Assembly: GCA_016278415.1 (NCBI GenBank) | Contig: JADQBV010000223.1 | Span: 1 to 29,827 of the forward strand | Length of the DNA stretch: 29,827 nucleotides | Reading direction: 5' to 3' | From: Halanaerobiales bacterium | Lineage (GTDB): Bacteria; Bacillota_F; Halanaerobiia; Halanaerobiales; DTU029 | In this document: positions 6,189-15,181 of the stretch, piece by piece | Layout of the letters: each line of letters begins with the position of its first letter | Position numbering within the stretch: position 1 is the first letter of the stretch | Program-made: the position numbers and the translations under genes | The notes under the pieces: model-generated | Told to the model about the DNA's origin: nothing | The model's database searches: none | Seen by the model: the letters and a program-made list of their open reading frames with translations, nothing else

Positions 6189-8399
6189 TTAATTGCCTGC
6201 CTCTAAATTCTGATAAACTTCCTCTGCACGTCTGGCCATCTTCTCTAAAGAATGTTCTCTTGCCTCCTGTTCTGCATTACCCTTCATTTTCTCCAGGAGA
6301 ATAGGATCTTCCATTAACCTTACTATCTTTTCTGCCCACTTATCAATATCTTCCCCGGTCTTATAGCCATTAACTCCATCCTCGATAATATCATCAATCC
6401 CACTGGACCTTACTGCTACTACAGGGGTACAACCTGCCATTGCCTCCAGAACTACCATACCCTGGGTTTCTGAAGTAGAAGCAAAAACAAAGAGGTCGGC
6501 TGCTAGATAGTATTTACATACCTGACTATAATCAACAGCACCTATTAGTTGAACATAATCCTCTAAGCCTTGTTTCTCTACATATAACTCTAAATCTTCC
6601 CTTTCAGGACCATCACCGATGATTATAGCTTTAAACTGTTTATTTGTCATATTTTTGACAAGGGCCAGACCATCCAGTAAAAAGTATAGATTTTTTTCTT
6701 TGGAAAGTCGGGAGACAGTTATCAGCAATAAACCTTCACTTTCTATATATTTTCTCTTTAACTCTTCCCCTTCCTCTACCTGATAGTGATAATTATCTAG
6801 ATCAACCCCTGTAGGTAAAACTTCAATATGACGCTTGACACCTACATTGCGTAGATATTTCATTGTTGATTCAGTTGGTGCAAAGATAGCGTTACATCTA
6901 TTGGCAAAACCTTTGATCATCAGGTGGGAAATCCTGTTTTCAAATAACTTCCTAACAAAGAGGAAGCCTGGCAGATAGTGAGAATACTTTTCAAGTCTGG
7001 TATGATAGGTAAATACCACTGGTAAATTATACTTCTCCCCCAGGGACAGCCCCTTTGAACCCAACCAGAATGGGTGATGGCAGTGAACTAAATCTATTTC
7101 AAGTTCTTTAAATCTCCGTTCTATCTCTTTACTGAAGATATTGGTAATCGGCATGTCCATACCTTCATTTTTAAAATAATAGAGATACTTACATCTGATA
7201 ATATCCTGTTCATCCTCTTCAATCCCTTTATAAGTAGGGGCAAAAATATAGACCTGATGTCCCAGTCTTCTTAAGCCCCTGGCCAGCCGCTCAATAGAGA
7301 TAGGAACACCACCTATGACTGGAAAATAGTTATTAGTAAACATGGCAATTCTCAGTTTTTTATCTTTTTTAATCTTTTCAGCATTAATAAAATCCGGATA
7401 GTAATCCACTTCTCGATTAAGCTCTTTATAAAACAAAAACCCGGCCATAAATATTATCAGAGCAATTATTATTAAATTAAGGTAATTTGTATAGAGAAAA
7501 GACTGTAAAGCTACCCAGATATTTACCATAATTTTAACAAAAAAGCCAGGGCTATAATCCAGTTTAGTTAAATTATACTGAACAACTGTAGGATTAACAT
7601 CAACTTTTATATAATTATAAAAACTGTTATCACTTTCCAGGATAAGCTCTCCACCTGCTCCACCACTGATAATATAATTAACCCCTTTTACCTTTTCCTG
7701 ATGATAGATTTCTAGATTGGAGCTAAAAACAGAAGTTACCTGATAACGAGAAAAAATATCTTGATAGTATTCTCTTTCCTCCTCACTCTGGATAAACTTC
7801 TCTTCATCATCCAGAAAATAGTCCTCAGTCTGAATTTGCAAAGGAGGTTTATTCATGACTACAAATCGATACTTATAATCCTGTGCTATCTCTAATTCCT
7901 TTTCCAGCCAATCATGCTGCCAGCTGTCTGTACTGTGATCTGTAGTATCCAGAAATATGAAATAGCTGTCCTGGACTGGAAAAGAGAAATAAAAAGGACC
8001 GAAATACTTATAAAAATTCTTGAAACCATCATCTTTTATTTCATTCTCCCCCACAGCTGTTACAAAAGGAATTTTCATCTTCTGTAGTGTCCGGTATAAA
8101 ACCCTGTACTTACCCTCACCACTATCTACAACATTATTACCCGTTGATATTATAAAATCTGGTGGATTTTCCTGTAATTCTTTAAGAATTTGTTTATCAA
8201 ATATACTGATGGAGTTCTCTATATTTCCCAGTACTACAAAGGAAAATTTATTTTTTGATATATTACTTCTAATATTTTTTATATTTTTTAAATTAACTGC
8301 ATTGAAGCTTTGAATAGTATACGGTGCATATATTTTATAAGTAAATACAACTATAATAATGGCCAGTATAACCAGCAAAACAACTTTAGTTCTCTTCAT
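6189..8399 (-). CDS. Degenerate phosphoesterase domain fused to GT4 glycosyltransferase
   Basis: A 736-residue two-part membrane protein. Residues 5-22 form a membrane anchor. Residues 50-280 have the fold pattern of a calcineurin-like phosphoesterase and, by topology, would lie outside the cell. A second membrane segment spans about 300-323. Residues 348-736 are a cytoplasmic GT4 glycosyltransferase: G-G-V-P (363-366), the H440-H-H-P-F motif, S-R-L-S-K-E-K-N (563-570) and the E644-x7-E652 donor motif. This half resembles 1,2-diacylglycerol glucosyltransferases. In the phosphoesterase half the metal ligands are lost: Gly-Asn58-59 replaces Gly-Asp, G-N-N (87-89) replaces Gly-Asp-x, G-E-N-E (117-120) replaces Gly-Asn-His-Asp/Glu, and Asn183 replaces His. 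It is probably a non-catalytic sensor or binding domain. The start overlaps the flippase gene by 14 bases. Confidence 0.85.
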   Translation of the reverse strand: MKRTKVVLLVILAIIIVVFTYKIYAPYTIQSFNAVNLKNIKNIRSNISKNKFSFVVLGNIENSISIFDKQILKELQENPPDFIISTGNNVVDSGEGKYRVLYRTLQKMKIPFVTAVGENEIKDDGFKNFYKYFGPFYFSFPVQDSYFIFLDTTDHSTDSWQHDWLEKELEIAQDYKYRFVVMNKPPLQIQTEDYFLDDEEKFIQSEEEREYYQDIFSRYQVTSVFSSNLEIYHQEKVKGVNYIISGGAGGELILESDNSFYNYIKVDVNPTVVQYNLTKLDYSPGFFVKIMVNIWVALQSFLYTNYLNLIIIALIIFMAGFLFYKELNREVDYYPDFINAEKIKKDKKLRIAMFTNNYFPVIGGVPISIERLARGLRRLGHQVYIFAPTYKGIEEDEQDIIRCKYLYYFKNEGMDMPITNIFSKEIERRFKELEIDLVHCHHPFWLGSKGLSLGEKYNLPVVFTYHTRLEKYSHYLPGFLFVRKLFENRISHLMIKGFANRCNAIFAPTESTMKYLRNVGVKRHIEVLPTGVDLDNYHYQVEEGEELKRKYIESEGLLLITVSRLSKEKNLYFLLDGLALVKNMTNKQFKAIIIGDGPEREDLELYVEKQGLEDYVQLIGAVDYSQVCKYYLAADLFVFASTSETQGMVVLEAMAGCTPVVAVRSSGIDDIIEDGVNGYKTGEDIDKWAEKIVRLMEDPILLEKMKGNAEQEAREHSLEKMARRAEEVYQNLEAGN

Positions 8400-9444
8400 G
8401 ATCTCTATCTCCTTTAAAAAGCAGGATTAAAAATAACACAATCCCTATCCCGATACCTATATATTTGGTAAACAGTCGCCAGGAGAAAATCAGTGGGAAT
8501 ATATCTTTTTTATCTACAAACTGTGCAAAGAGTAAGGAAAAACCCCCTTCTGCAACACCGGTAGCTCCCGGAGTTGGAGCAAAGTACATAAAAAATACAA
8601 CAACAAACTGCATTAATATAACAGAGAGATAATTCACCTGATAACCCATACCACTCATTATTAGTATAGCAAAGCTAAACTCAGCCAGTAAAAATAGTAA
8701 TGTAAATAATATAGATAATATTACATACCAGGGATTACCCTTTAAAAATAAAGCCAGGTCCTTGCTAAATAATTCAATGTGTTCAAAACTATATTTTACT
8801 ATCCTTCTATATTTTTTGCGTGAGACAAGATTTATCTTATGTAAAAAACGGAAGAATAGATATATAATTTTTTGTACAAATTTATTCTTAAAGATAGCAA
8901 TATAGAAAAATGCAATATAAATAACAGCAAAAATAAAGAAATATAAGAATATAGGGGCCCTGGAAAAGATAGATAGCATGTATTCATTACTTAATAAGAT
9001 AATTGGAGCACTTAGAAATATAAAAAAAGAGGCCAGTACTGTTCTGATTGTAGTAGCAGCCAGTGCATTTCCTACCGGCACTCCTTTCTTGTTTAAAAAA
9101 TATACCTGAGCAAATCCCCCGCCAGTTGCCAGAGGTGTAATATTGGAAATAAATATATTGATAAAGACCAGTTTAAAGATATGTCTAAATTTTATCTGGA
9201 TATTTAATGACTTCAACACATAGTACAACCTTAGTCCATCCAGTACAAAATACAATATAAGTAGGATCAATAAAGTAATTATTAATGACACTTTAAAATT
9301 GGTAAATATTAGAATGCTCGATGGTTCGCCAAATAGCCGGTATATATAATAAAGTGTCAAAAAAGAGATTGTGATAAAAATAAGTAGATATACTATGTAT
9401 TTCTTTATATTTATTCTACTATTTCCCTGTCCCTGAGTCGACAT
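8386..9444 (-). CDS. Flippase-like membrane protein (LPG synthetase TM / UPF0104 type)
   Basis: A 352-residue polytopic protein with about eight transmembrane segments, of the lysylphosphatidylglycerol-synthetase TM-domain or AglD-like family (TIGR00374 group), thought to move lipids or lipid-linked sugars across the membrane. Family features include N-x-T-P-L-A-T-G-G-G (about residues 101-110) and A-P-T-P-G-A-T-G-V-A-E-G near 293-305. The chosen start is the ATG at 9444. The frame is open to an ATG at 9462, but the AAAAGGAG ribosome binding site for 9444 lies inside those first codons. No MprF synthetase domain follows. Its stop overlaps the glycosyltransferase start, so the two are probably coupled. 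A role as flippase for the glycolipid made by that enzyme is inference. Confidence 0.85.
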   Translation of the reverse strand: MSTQGQGNSRINIKKYIVYLLIFITISFLTLYYIYRLFGEPSSILIFTNFKVSLIITLLILLILYFVLDGLRLYYVLKSLNIQIKFRHIFKLVFINIFISNITPLATGGGFAQVYFLNKKGVPVGNALAATTIRTVLASFFIFLSAPIILLSNEYMLSIFSRAPIFLYFFIFAVIYIAFFYIAIFKNKFVQKIIYLFFRFLHKINLVSRKKYRRIVKYSFEHIELFSKDLALFLKGNPWYVILSILFTLLFLLAEFSFAILIMSGMGYQVNYLSVILMQFVVVFFMYFAPTPGATGVAEGGFSLLFAQFVDKKDIFPLIFSWRLFTKYIGIGIGIVLFLILLFKGDRDHEEN

Positions 9445-9477
9445 AAAAAAACTCCTTTTCATTTTAGTCTTCTAATA

Positions 9478-9723
9478 AGATGACTTCAAACCATCATCTT
9501 AATCTTACTTCCTCTGCTATATAGTATACCAGAATTTTTAAAAAATCAAAATATCTACCTACTGTTAGTGCTCTTCTGGAAGTATAAGAGATTAAGGTGC
9601 TGACATCCACCGATTTTCAAACTGTTTTAAGTTTTATATATAAAAGAAACTTTCTAGCGTTTTGTATAGAATTCATATTATTACAATATAATAGACTGAA
9701 ACCCTTATACAGGATGTGAGAAT
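9478..9723. promoter_or_regulatory. Divergent intergenic region, flippase and nhaC promoters
   Basis: For the minus strand, TATACT (9528-9523) preceded 17 bases upstream by TTTTGA is a plausible promoter; a short inverted repeat (AAGATGA/TCATCTT, 9478-9503) lies in its leader. For the plus strand, TATAAT at 9687-9692 lies about 30 bases before nhaC with a loose TTGTAT 19 bases upstream. Nothing else was recognised. Confidence 0.4.
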
Positions 9724-11247
9724 ATGGATTCATACTGGCTGGCTTTAATACCCTTTAGTATTGTTATACCTGTAGCTATCTGGACCAAACAGATAATCCC
9801 CGGCTTAACGCTGGGATTATTAGTAGGTTCTTATTTACTTGAACCAACATTAATAGGGGGATTAAAAAAAGCGCTCTCTTATATCATTAGCAGTTTACAG
9901 TATGAAAATAACCTCAAAATTATTATCTTCCTCTATCTTTTCTCTGGTCTGATAGAAATGATTAAGATAGCAGGCGGTATTAAAGGATTTGTAGAATATA
10001 TTTCTGAGAAAATAAGATCAAAAACTGGTGCACTAATCATAACCTGGTTCTCTACCATAGGAACCTTCAGTGCACCTACTTTTCGTATAATTACAATTAC
10101 ACCTATAATGAAGGCCTTACTCCAGAAAATTAAGCTATCTAGACAGGAATTGGCTTTTATGATTGAAGTAACTTCGACACCAGTTATTGTCCTGATACCT
10201 CTTGCTACTGCCTTTGTGGGATACATGTCTTCAATTATTAATTTATCTTTAAGTAATCTTGGATTAAACGCTGATGGTTATCTACTATTTATCAGAAGTA
10301 TTCCCTATAATTTTTTCTCAATAACTATTATCATTTTAGGTATATACTTAAGTTTTTTTCATCATTCAGATGATAACGAAATGTCACAAATGAATAAAAA
10401 TGATAAAAAAGATGAGGACTGGCACGACTGTCATCCTGTAGTAGCCAGAGAACTCCCATCTAAACCACTAAATCTGTTGATACCTATCTCTTTAACACTA
10501 ATTCTAACCTTTTTCCTTACCTGGTATGATGGTCATAATAAATCAAAAAATATTATAGATGCTTTTTTAAAGTCTGATGTTCTGGAGGCTATGGTAATAG
10601 CCTTAATTGTTACTTTCTTTTCTACAGTTATCTTCTTTTTGTTTCAAAAAATACCTTTAACAAATTTAATTAAATCTTTTGTTATTGGTGGCAACGAATT
10701 AATGAAAGTAATCTTACTGCTTAGTGTAGTCTGGGGGATTACAGCTGTTACAGAAGATCTGGGATTATCAAAATTGGTAGCCAATAATACTACCTGGATA
10801 CCAAATATACTGCTTACACCCATTATCTTTATTCTAGGTGCAATTCTTTCCTATTTAATTGGTTCCTCCTGGGGAACCTGGGGAATTTTAATGCCGATTG
10901 GAATATCTATTGCTTTAATTGCAGATATAAATTTACCCCTAATTATTGGGACTATTTTTGCCGGAGGTACATTTGGCGCCTTTGCCTCTCCATTAAGTGG
11001 GAATACAGTTACAATCGCAGATATACTTGATTTACCTCTTATGAAATATTCTCACTATAAATTGAAACCTACCTTAATAGCGGCAGGGATCTCAACTGTC
11101 TTATATATAATTATACCATTTGTTGAAGTATCATCTTTTACAACTATTTTAATTCCAGATGAAAGAAGGTCATTTTATGCTACAATCAATTTTAAATATC
11201 TTGATTATATTTATTCTAGCTATAGCAATTATGCGGATAATGGGTAA
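9724..11247 (+). CDS. NhaC-family Na+/H+ antiporter
   Basis: A 507-residue membrane antiporter of the NhaC family (PF03553), expected to expel Na+ in exchange for H+. It has about eleven transmembrane segments. Family features are the F-S-A-P-T-F-R region (about residues 114-120), G-S-S-W-G-T-W-G (about 381-388) and S-P-L-S-G-N-T (about 422-428). A hydrophilic loop near 217-245 is rich in Asp, Lys and His. The ribosome binding site is weak (CAGGATGTGAG). The last ~24 residues are polar, aromatic and unlike the rest, because they are read out of frame from the start of the DUF421 gene. The native stop may have been lost by mutation. A related antiporter such as MleN (malate-lactate) cannot be excluded. 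Confidence 0.85.
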   Translation: MDSYWLALIPFSIVIPVAIWTKQIIPGLTLGLLVGSYLLEPTLIGGLKKALSYIISSLQYENNLKIIIFLYLFSGLIEMIKIAGGIKGFVEYISEKIRSKTGALIITWFSTIGTFSAPTFRIITITPIMKALLQKIKLSRQELAFMIEVTSTPVIVLIPLATAFVGYMSSIINLSLSNLGLNADGYLLFIRSIPYNFFSITIIILGIYLSFFHHSDDNEMSQMNKNDKKDEDWHDCHPVVARELPSKPLNLLIPISLTLILTFFLTWYDGHNKSKNIIDAFLKSDVLEAMVIALIVTFFSTVIFFLFQKIPLTNLIKSFVIGGNELMKVILLLSVVWGITAVTEDLGLSKLVANNTTWIPNILLTPIIFILGAILSYLIGSSWGTWGILMPIGISIALIADINLPLIIGTIFAGGTFGAFASPLSGNTVTIADILDLPLMKYSHYKLKPTLIAAGISTVLYIIIPFVEVSSFTTILIPDERRSFYATINFKYLDYIYSSYSNYADNG

Positions 11248-12178
11248 ATCAAGTATTGTGCAGCTGACACCATATGACCTTGTAGCAATATTTATTATCA
11301 GTACAATAATTACCGAACCTTTAATTAGTACAGAGGTGATTCCTACCATCTACAGCTCTTTAATAGTTGTTGGATTTTATTTACTATTTGCTAAACTTAC
11401 ACTTAATCAGACCCTTAATAAATTTCTACTTGGAGAGCCCAGTATTTTAATCAAACATGGGAAAATTGTAGAGGATACACTGGAAAAGGAACATATTTCA
11501 TTAGTCCAGCTACTCGCAATTTTGAGAAATGCCGGTTATTCAAAATTAACAGAAGTTGATTTTGCAATCCTGGAGCCAACTGGGTTTATAAGTGTTATCC
11601 CAGTTCCTTCATCTCGACCGGTTACATTATCTGATCTTGATATTGAAGGCCAATATGAGGGATTACCTTTAGCATTAATTGTTGATGGAAAAATACAAAA
11701 AAGAAATCTTAAACTAATTGAACAGGATGAAAATTGGTTAATAGATAAAATCAGAGAAAAGGGTATTGAAGAAATAAATAGAATTATCTACGGCTTTGTA
11801 GATGACCAGACTGATGAATTATATATTAGCCTTCGTGAAAATATCAGTACAGAGCTAAATAAAAGATCTACCAACCATACTGCTGCCAAATCGAAAAAAA
11901 TATATCCTCAAGAAAATTCTAAAAATACTGAAAGCTATTCTGATAACGATAAAAATCATAATTTTAAGGAAAAAGCAGAACCTAAATTAAATGAACATAG
12001 GCTTAATAATGAATATAGTCTGGTAAAGGAATCACGTATACAATTAGAAAATTTGAATAAAGCAGGTCTTACAACTTCTCATTTAAAAGAGCTTCTGGGA
12101 GTTTATAATTTTAAAGATATTAAATACATAAAACTAAAGCAGAATTTTATTATAGTAAACCAAAAGGAAGAAAAATAA
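11177..12178 (+). CDS. DUF421 (YetF/YcaP-like) membrane protein with C-terminal extension
   Basis: A 333-residue protein of the DUF421 family, of unknown function. Three transmembrane segments lie in the first ~75 residues. The family soluble domain follows, with G-E-P-S-I-L-I-K-H-G-K-I and N-A-G-Y-x-x-L-x-E-V-D-F-A-I-L-E-x-x-G. After about residue 225 comes a polar Lys/Asn/Ser-rich linker. The end (about 290-325) looks like a second, weaker copy of the same small domain, so the protein is longer than usual. The start is ATG 11177, served by AAGAAGG; an ATG at 11159 is in frame but lacks a good site. The start lies 71 bases inside nhaC. Confidence 0.8.
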   Translation: MLQSILNILIIFILAIAIMRIMGKSSIVQLTPYDLVAIFIISTIITEPLISTEVIPTIYSSLIVVGFYLLFAKLTLNQTLNKFLLGEPSILIKHGKIVEDTLEKEHISLVQLLAILRNAGYSKLTEVDFAILEPTGFISVIPVPSSRPVTLSDLDIEGQYEGLPLALIVDGKIQKRNLKLIEQDENWLIDKIREKGIEEINRIIYGFVDDQTDELYISLRENISTELNKRSTNHTAAKSKKIYPQENSKNTESYSDNDKNHNFKEKAEPKLNEHRLNNEYSLVKESRIQLENLNKAGLTTSHLKELLGVYNFKDIKYIKLKQNFIIVNQKEEK

Positions 12179-12298
12179 TTAAACTATTCTAGTCTTGAAT
12201 ACTATAACTCCGTATAACCTTTACATATATTAGATAAAATATAAAAGATACTCACAGGGTAATGAAATATTGTATATACTAGGGGGAATATTTATTAT

Positions 12299-15121
12299 AT
12301 GAAGACATATTACCAGCAAACGGCCAAAGAAATATTTGATAAACTTGAGACAAATAAAGATGGCTTAACCAAAGATGAAGTAAATAAGAGATTAGAGAAA
12401 TACGGCAAAAATGAACTAACTGCCCGGGTGGGTACTCCTAAATGGTTACTTTTCTTCTCTCAGTTTAAAGATATATTGACTATTATGTTATTAGTTGCTT
12501 CAGCTATATCCTTAATAGTTGGCAGTTACCGGGATGCAATTGTAATGTCTGCAATAGTAGTGATTAATGTAATCGTAGGTTTTTTTCAGGAGAATAAAGC
12601 AGAGGCAATCATGTCTTCCTTAAAAAAACTTGTAGATTCGCCTGCAAAAGTGTACAGGGACGGAAACGTCAGTAAACTGGCTCAGTCAGAAATAGTTCCA
12701 GGTGACATTGTAGTTCTTGAAGAAGGTGACAAAGTCCCGGCAGATCTTAGAATTATAGAGGCCTTTAACCTCAGGACAAATGAAGTATCGTTAACAGGTG
12801 AATCACTGCCACAGGAAAAACACAGTAATGTCATAAAAGAAGAAAATGCCCTTGGCGATAGAGCAAATATAGCTTTTTTCGGTACCACTATTGCTTCAGG
12901 TACAGGTAAAGGAATAGTAATCAGGACACGTATGGATACAGAAATGGGTAAGATTGCTTCAATGACACAGGAAGAAGACAAAACTCAGACACCGTTGCAG
13001 AGGGAATTGGGGGTTGTTGCCAGTAGGCTGGCAATCTTTGCAATACTAATTGGTTTTGTTTTATTCGGAATAAGTATTTACCGAGGACTGGGTCTATATT
13101 TTGCCTTAATTTACGGTCTTGGTATAACAGTAGCGATTGTGCCTCAGGCACTTCCAATGCAGGTGACAGTAGCCCTTTCTCAAGGTGTAGATCGTCTGGC
13201 CAGTAAGAACGCTGTTGTAAAAAGACTGTCATCTGCCGAGACGCTGGGATCAACAAACGTTATTGCTACAGATAAAACCGGTACCCTGACAAAAAATGAG
13301 ATGACAGTAAAAAATGTATGGTATGATGGAAAAGAATATCAAATAACAGGGTTAGGCTACAAACCGGAAGGAGATATTCTTGATACAGATGGTAAACCAT
13401 TGGATGATAAAGAAATCAAACACATTTCCTGTATTTTTGAGGCAGCAACTATGGCCTCCAATGCAGAAATTCACCCCCCTGATGAAAACCACGCTAGTTG
13501 GTACCCTATAGGTGACCCTACTGAAGCAGCCCTGATAACCCTGTCAACCAAGCTGGGGGTTCGTTCTCCAGATGAAGACAAAGAAAATCCAGAGCTTCAT
13601 GAATTTAGCTTTGATTCAGTCCGCAAAAGAATGAGTTCTATCAGGGAAATTGAAGATGAAAATATACTGACCATGAAGGGTGCTATAGACAGTGTCCTTT
13701 CAATTTCAAAGTATATCTATCGGAATGGTAAAAAAGTTGAAATCACTAATGAAGATAAAGAAAAATTAAATGAAATAAATGATCAATATTCCAAAAATGC
13801 AATGAGAGTTCTGGCCATTGCCTATCGAATGCTCGATGAAAACGAAAACGACTATGTGATGGAAGAAATGGAAAGGGATGTAGTTTTCCTTGGGCTTGTT
13901 GCCATGATTGATCCCCCTAAAGAGGGAGTAAAAGAAGCTATTGAAGATGCTCATCAAGCACATATAGATACCTATATTATGACTGGTGACCATGCAATTA
14001 CTGCTAAAGCCATCGGAGAGGAAATTAATCTTGGGGCTGGAAAAGATGTTCCTGTCTTTACGAGTAAGGATTTAGAAGACATCTCCAATCAGGAATTGAA
14101 AAAAATAATGGAAGAACATAATTCCATAATCTTCTCCAGGGTTTCACCAGAAGATAAACTGCGTATCGTAAAGAACCTAAAGGAGCAGGATAAAATTGTA
14201 GCGGTGACTGGAGATGGGGTAAATGATGCACCTGCACTGAAGAGTGCTCATATAGGTGTTGCTATGGGGCAGATGGGGACAGATGTATCCAAAGAAGCAG
14301 CAGAACTGATATTGCTTGATGATAGTTATCCTACTCTTGTGCATGCTATAAAAGAAGGCCGTACCATATATAATAATCTTAAAAAAACTGTTCTAGCTTC
14401 ACTCACCACAAATGGTGCAGAACTGGCAGTTGTTCTCTTTGGATTGATAGGTTCTGCTCTTATCGGTTGGCCGATACCAATTCTGGCCATTCAGATATTG
14501 TCAATTGATTTATTAGCAGAGATATTACCATTGACTGCCTTAACCTTTGATCCCGCCTCCAGAAGCCTGATGATCACTCCCCCGCGTGACCAGGATGAAC
14601 ATATGATTAATAAGAACACTATCATTGAAGTAGGTTTTCTGGGAATATTGATGGGGCTAATGGCTTATGTTAACTTTTCTTTTTATGCTAATGGAACAAC
14701 AAATTTTACAGCAGATCACCCCTTATATTCAAGGGCGACTACAGTAACCTATTTAACCATCGTCATCTGTCAACTTATTAATATCATGTCCAGGAGGTAT
14801 AACTTTACAAGTATATTCAATATCAACTTTTTTAGTAATCGAAAGATTCTATATTCCTTAGTTATTTCTATAGTCCTTGTTCTTCTAGTTATTTATACAC
14901 CATTAAATTCTTATTTAGAATTCACACCAGTATTCTTTGCTGACTGGCTGCTTGTTTTTGCAGCAGGTAGCATATATTTATTAACCTTTGAAGGTATTAA
15001 GTGGTATAGAAGGGGTTTAATTAAGTCTGAAGAAACAGCGGCTTCATTAATGCCTCTAAACAAAAGAATAGTACATTCCCTAAATTATATTTTGAAATTT
15101 TTCAGAAGAAAAATAAAGTAA
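12299..15121 (+). CDS. Type II P-type cation ATPase (Ca2+-ATPase-like) with altered ion site
   Basis: A 940-residue P-type ATPase pumping cations across the membrane at the cost of ATP. The machinery is intact: actuator motif T-G-E-S (166-169), phosphorylation motif D325-K-T-G-T-L-T, T-G-D-H (562-565) and G-D-G-V-N-D-A-P-A (638-646). It has an N-terminal cation-ATPase domain and about ten membrane helices. The ion-binding residues differ from the SERCA pattern: helix M4 has P-Q-A-L-P (282-286) instead of P-E-G-L-P, and M6 has Asp737 and Glu741 where Asn and Asp are usual; M5 keeps Asn705 and Glu708. The transported ion may therefore not be Ca2+. Ribosome binding site AGGGGG. It has no Mn2+ riboswitch, unlike the antiporter. 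Confidence 0.9.
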   Translation: MKTYYQQTAKEIFDKLETNKDGLTKDEVNKRLEKYGKNELTARVGTPKWLLFFSQFKDILTIMLLVASAISLIVGSYRDAIVMSAIVVINVIVGFFQENKAEAIMSSLKKLVDSPAKVYRDGNVSKLAQSEIVPGDIVVLEEGDKVPADLRIIEAFNLRTNEVSLTGESLPQEKHSNVIKEENALGDRANIAFFGTTIASGTGKGIVIRTRMDTEMGKIASMTQEEDKTQTPLQRELGVVASRLAIFAILIGFVLFGISIYRGLGLYFALIYGLGITVAIVPQALPMQVTVALSQGVDRLASKNAVVKRLSSAETLGSTNVIATDKTGTLTKNEMTVKNVWYDGKEYQITGLGYKPEGDILDTDGKPLDDKEIKHISCIFEAATMASNAEIHPPDENHASWYPIGDPTEAALITLSTKLGVRSPDEDKENPELHEFSFDSVRKRMSSIREIEDENILTMKGAIDSVLSISKYIYRNGKKVEITNEDKEKLNEINDQYSKNAMRVLAIAYRMLDENENDYVMEEMERDVVFLGLVAMIDPPKEGVKEAIEDAHQAHIDTYIMTGDHAITAKAIGEEINLGAGKDVPVFTSKDLEDISNQELKKIMEEHNSIIFSRVSPEDKLRIVKNLKEQDKIVAVTGDGVNDAPALKSAHIGVAMGQMGTDVSKEAAELILLDDSYPTLVHAIKEGRTIYNNLKKTVLASLTTNGAELAVVLFGLIGSALIGWPIPILAIQILSIDLLAEILPLTALTFDPASRSLMITPPRDQDEHMINKNTIIEVGFLGILMGLMAYVNFSFYANGTTNFTADHPLYSRATTVTYLTIVICQLINIMSRRYNFTSIFNINFFSNRKILYSLVISIVLVLLVIYTPLNSYLEFTPVFFADWLLVFAAGSIYLLTFEGIKWYRRGLIKSEETAASLMPLNKRIVHSLNYILKFFRRKIK

Positions 15122-15177
15122 AAAATAAATTCCTCTGCCATAGATTTATAGATCCCCGTTGGGGGACAGGGGAATTA
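15122..15177 (-). terminator. Shared terminator between the P-type ATPase and ktrA
   Basis: An outer stem, AATTCCTCTG (15128-15137) with CAGGGGAATT (15167-15176), encloses an inner CCCC-GTT-GGGG hairpin (15153-15164). On the minus strand it is followed by TATTTTTTAC, so it ends the potassium operon; it may also act on the convergent ATPase transcript. Confidence 0.7.
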
Positions 15178-15181
15178 AATC

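Noticed and set aside
12180..12298. Possible second Mn2+ riboswitch upstream of the P-type ATPase
   Set aside because: Neither GGGGAGTAG nor AACAAGACC occurs there, and no terminator hairpin precedes the gene.
12921..13256. Minus-strand open frame inside the P-type ATPase gene
   Set aside because: It is antisense to conserved ATPase motifs, has no ribosome binding site and no family resemblance.
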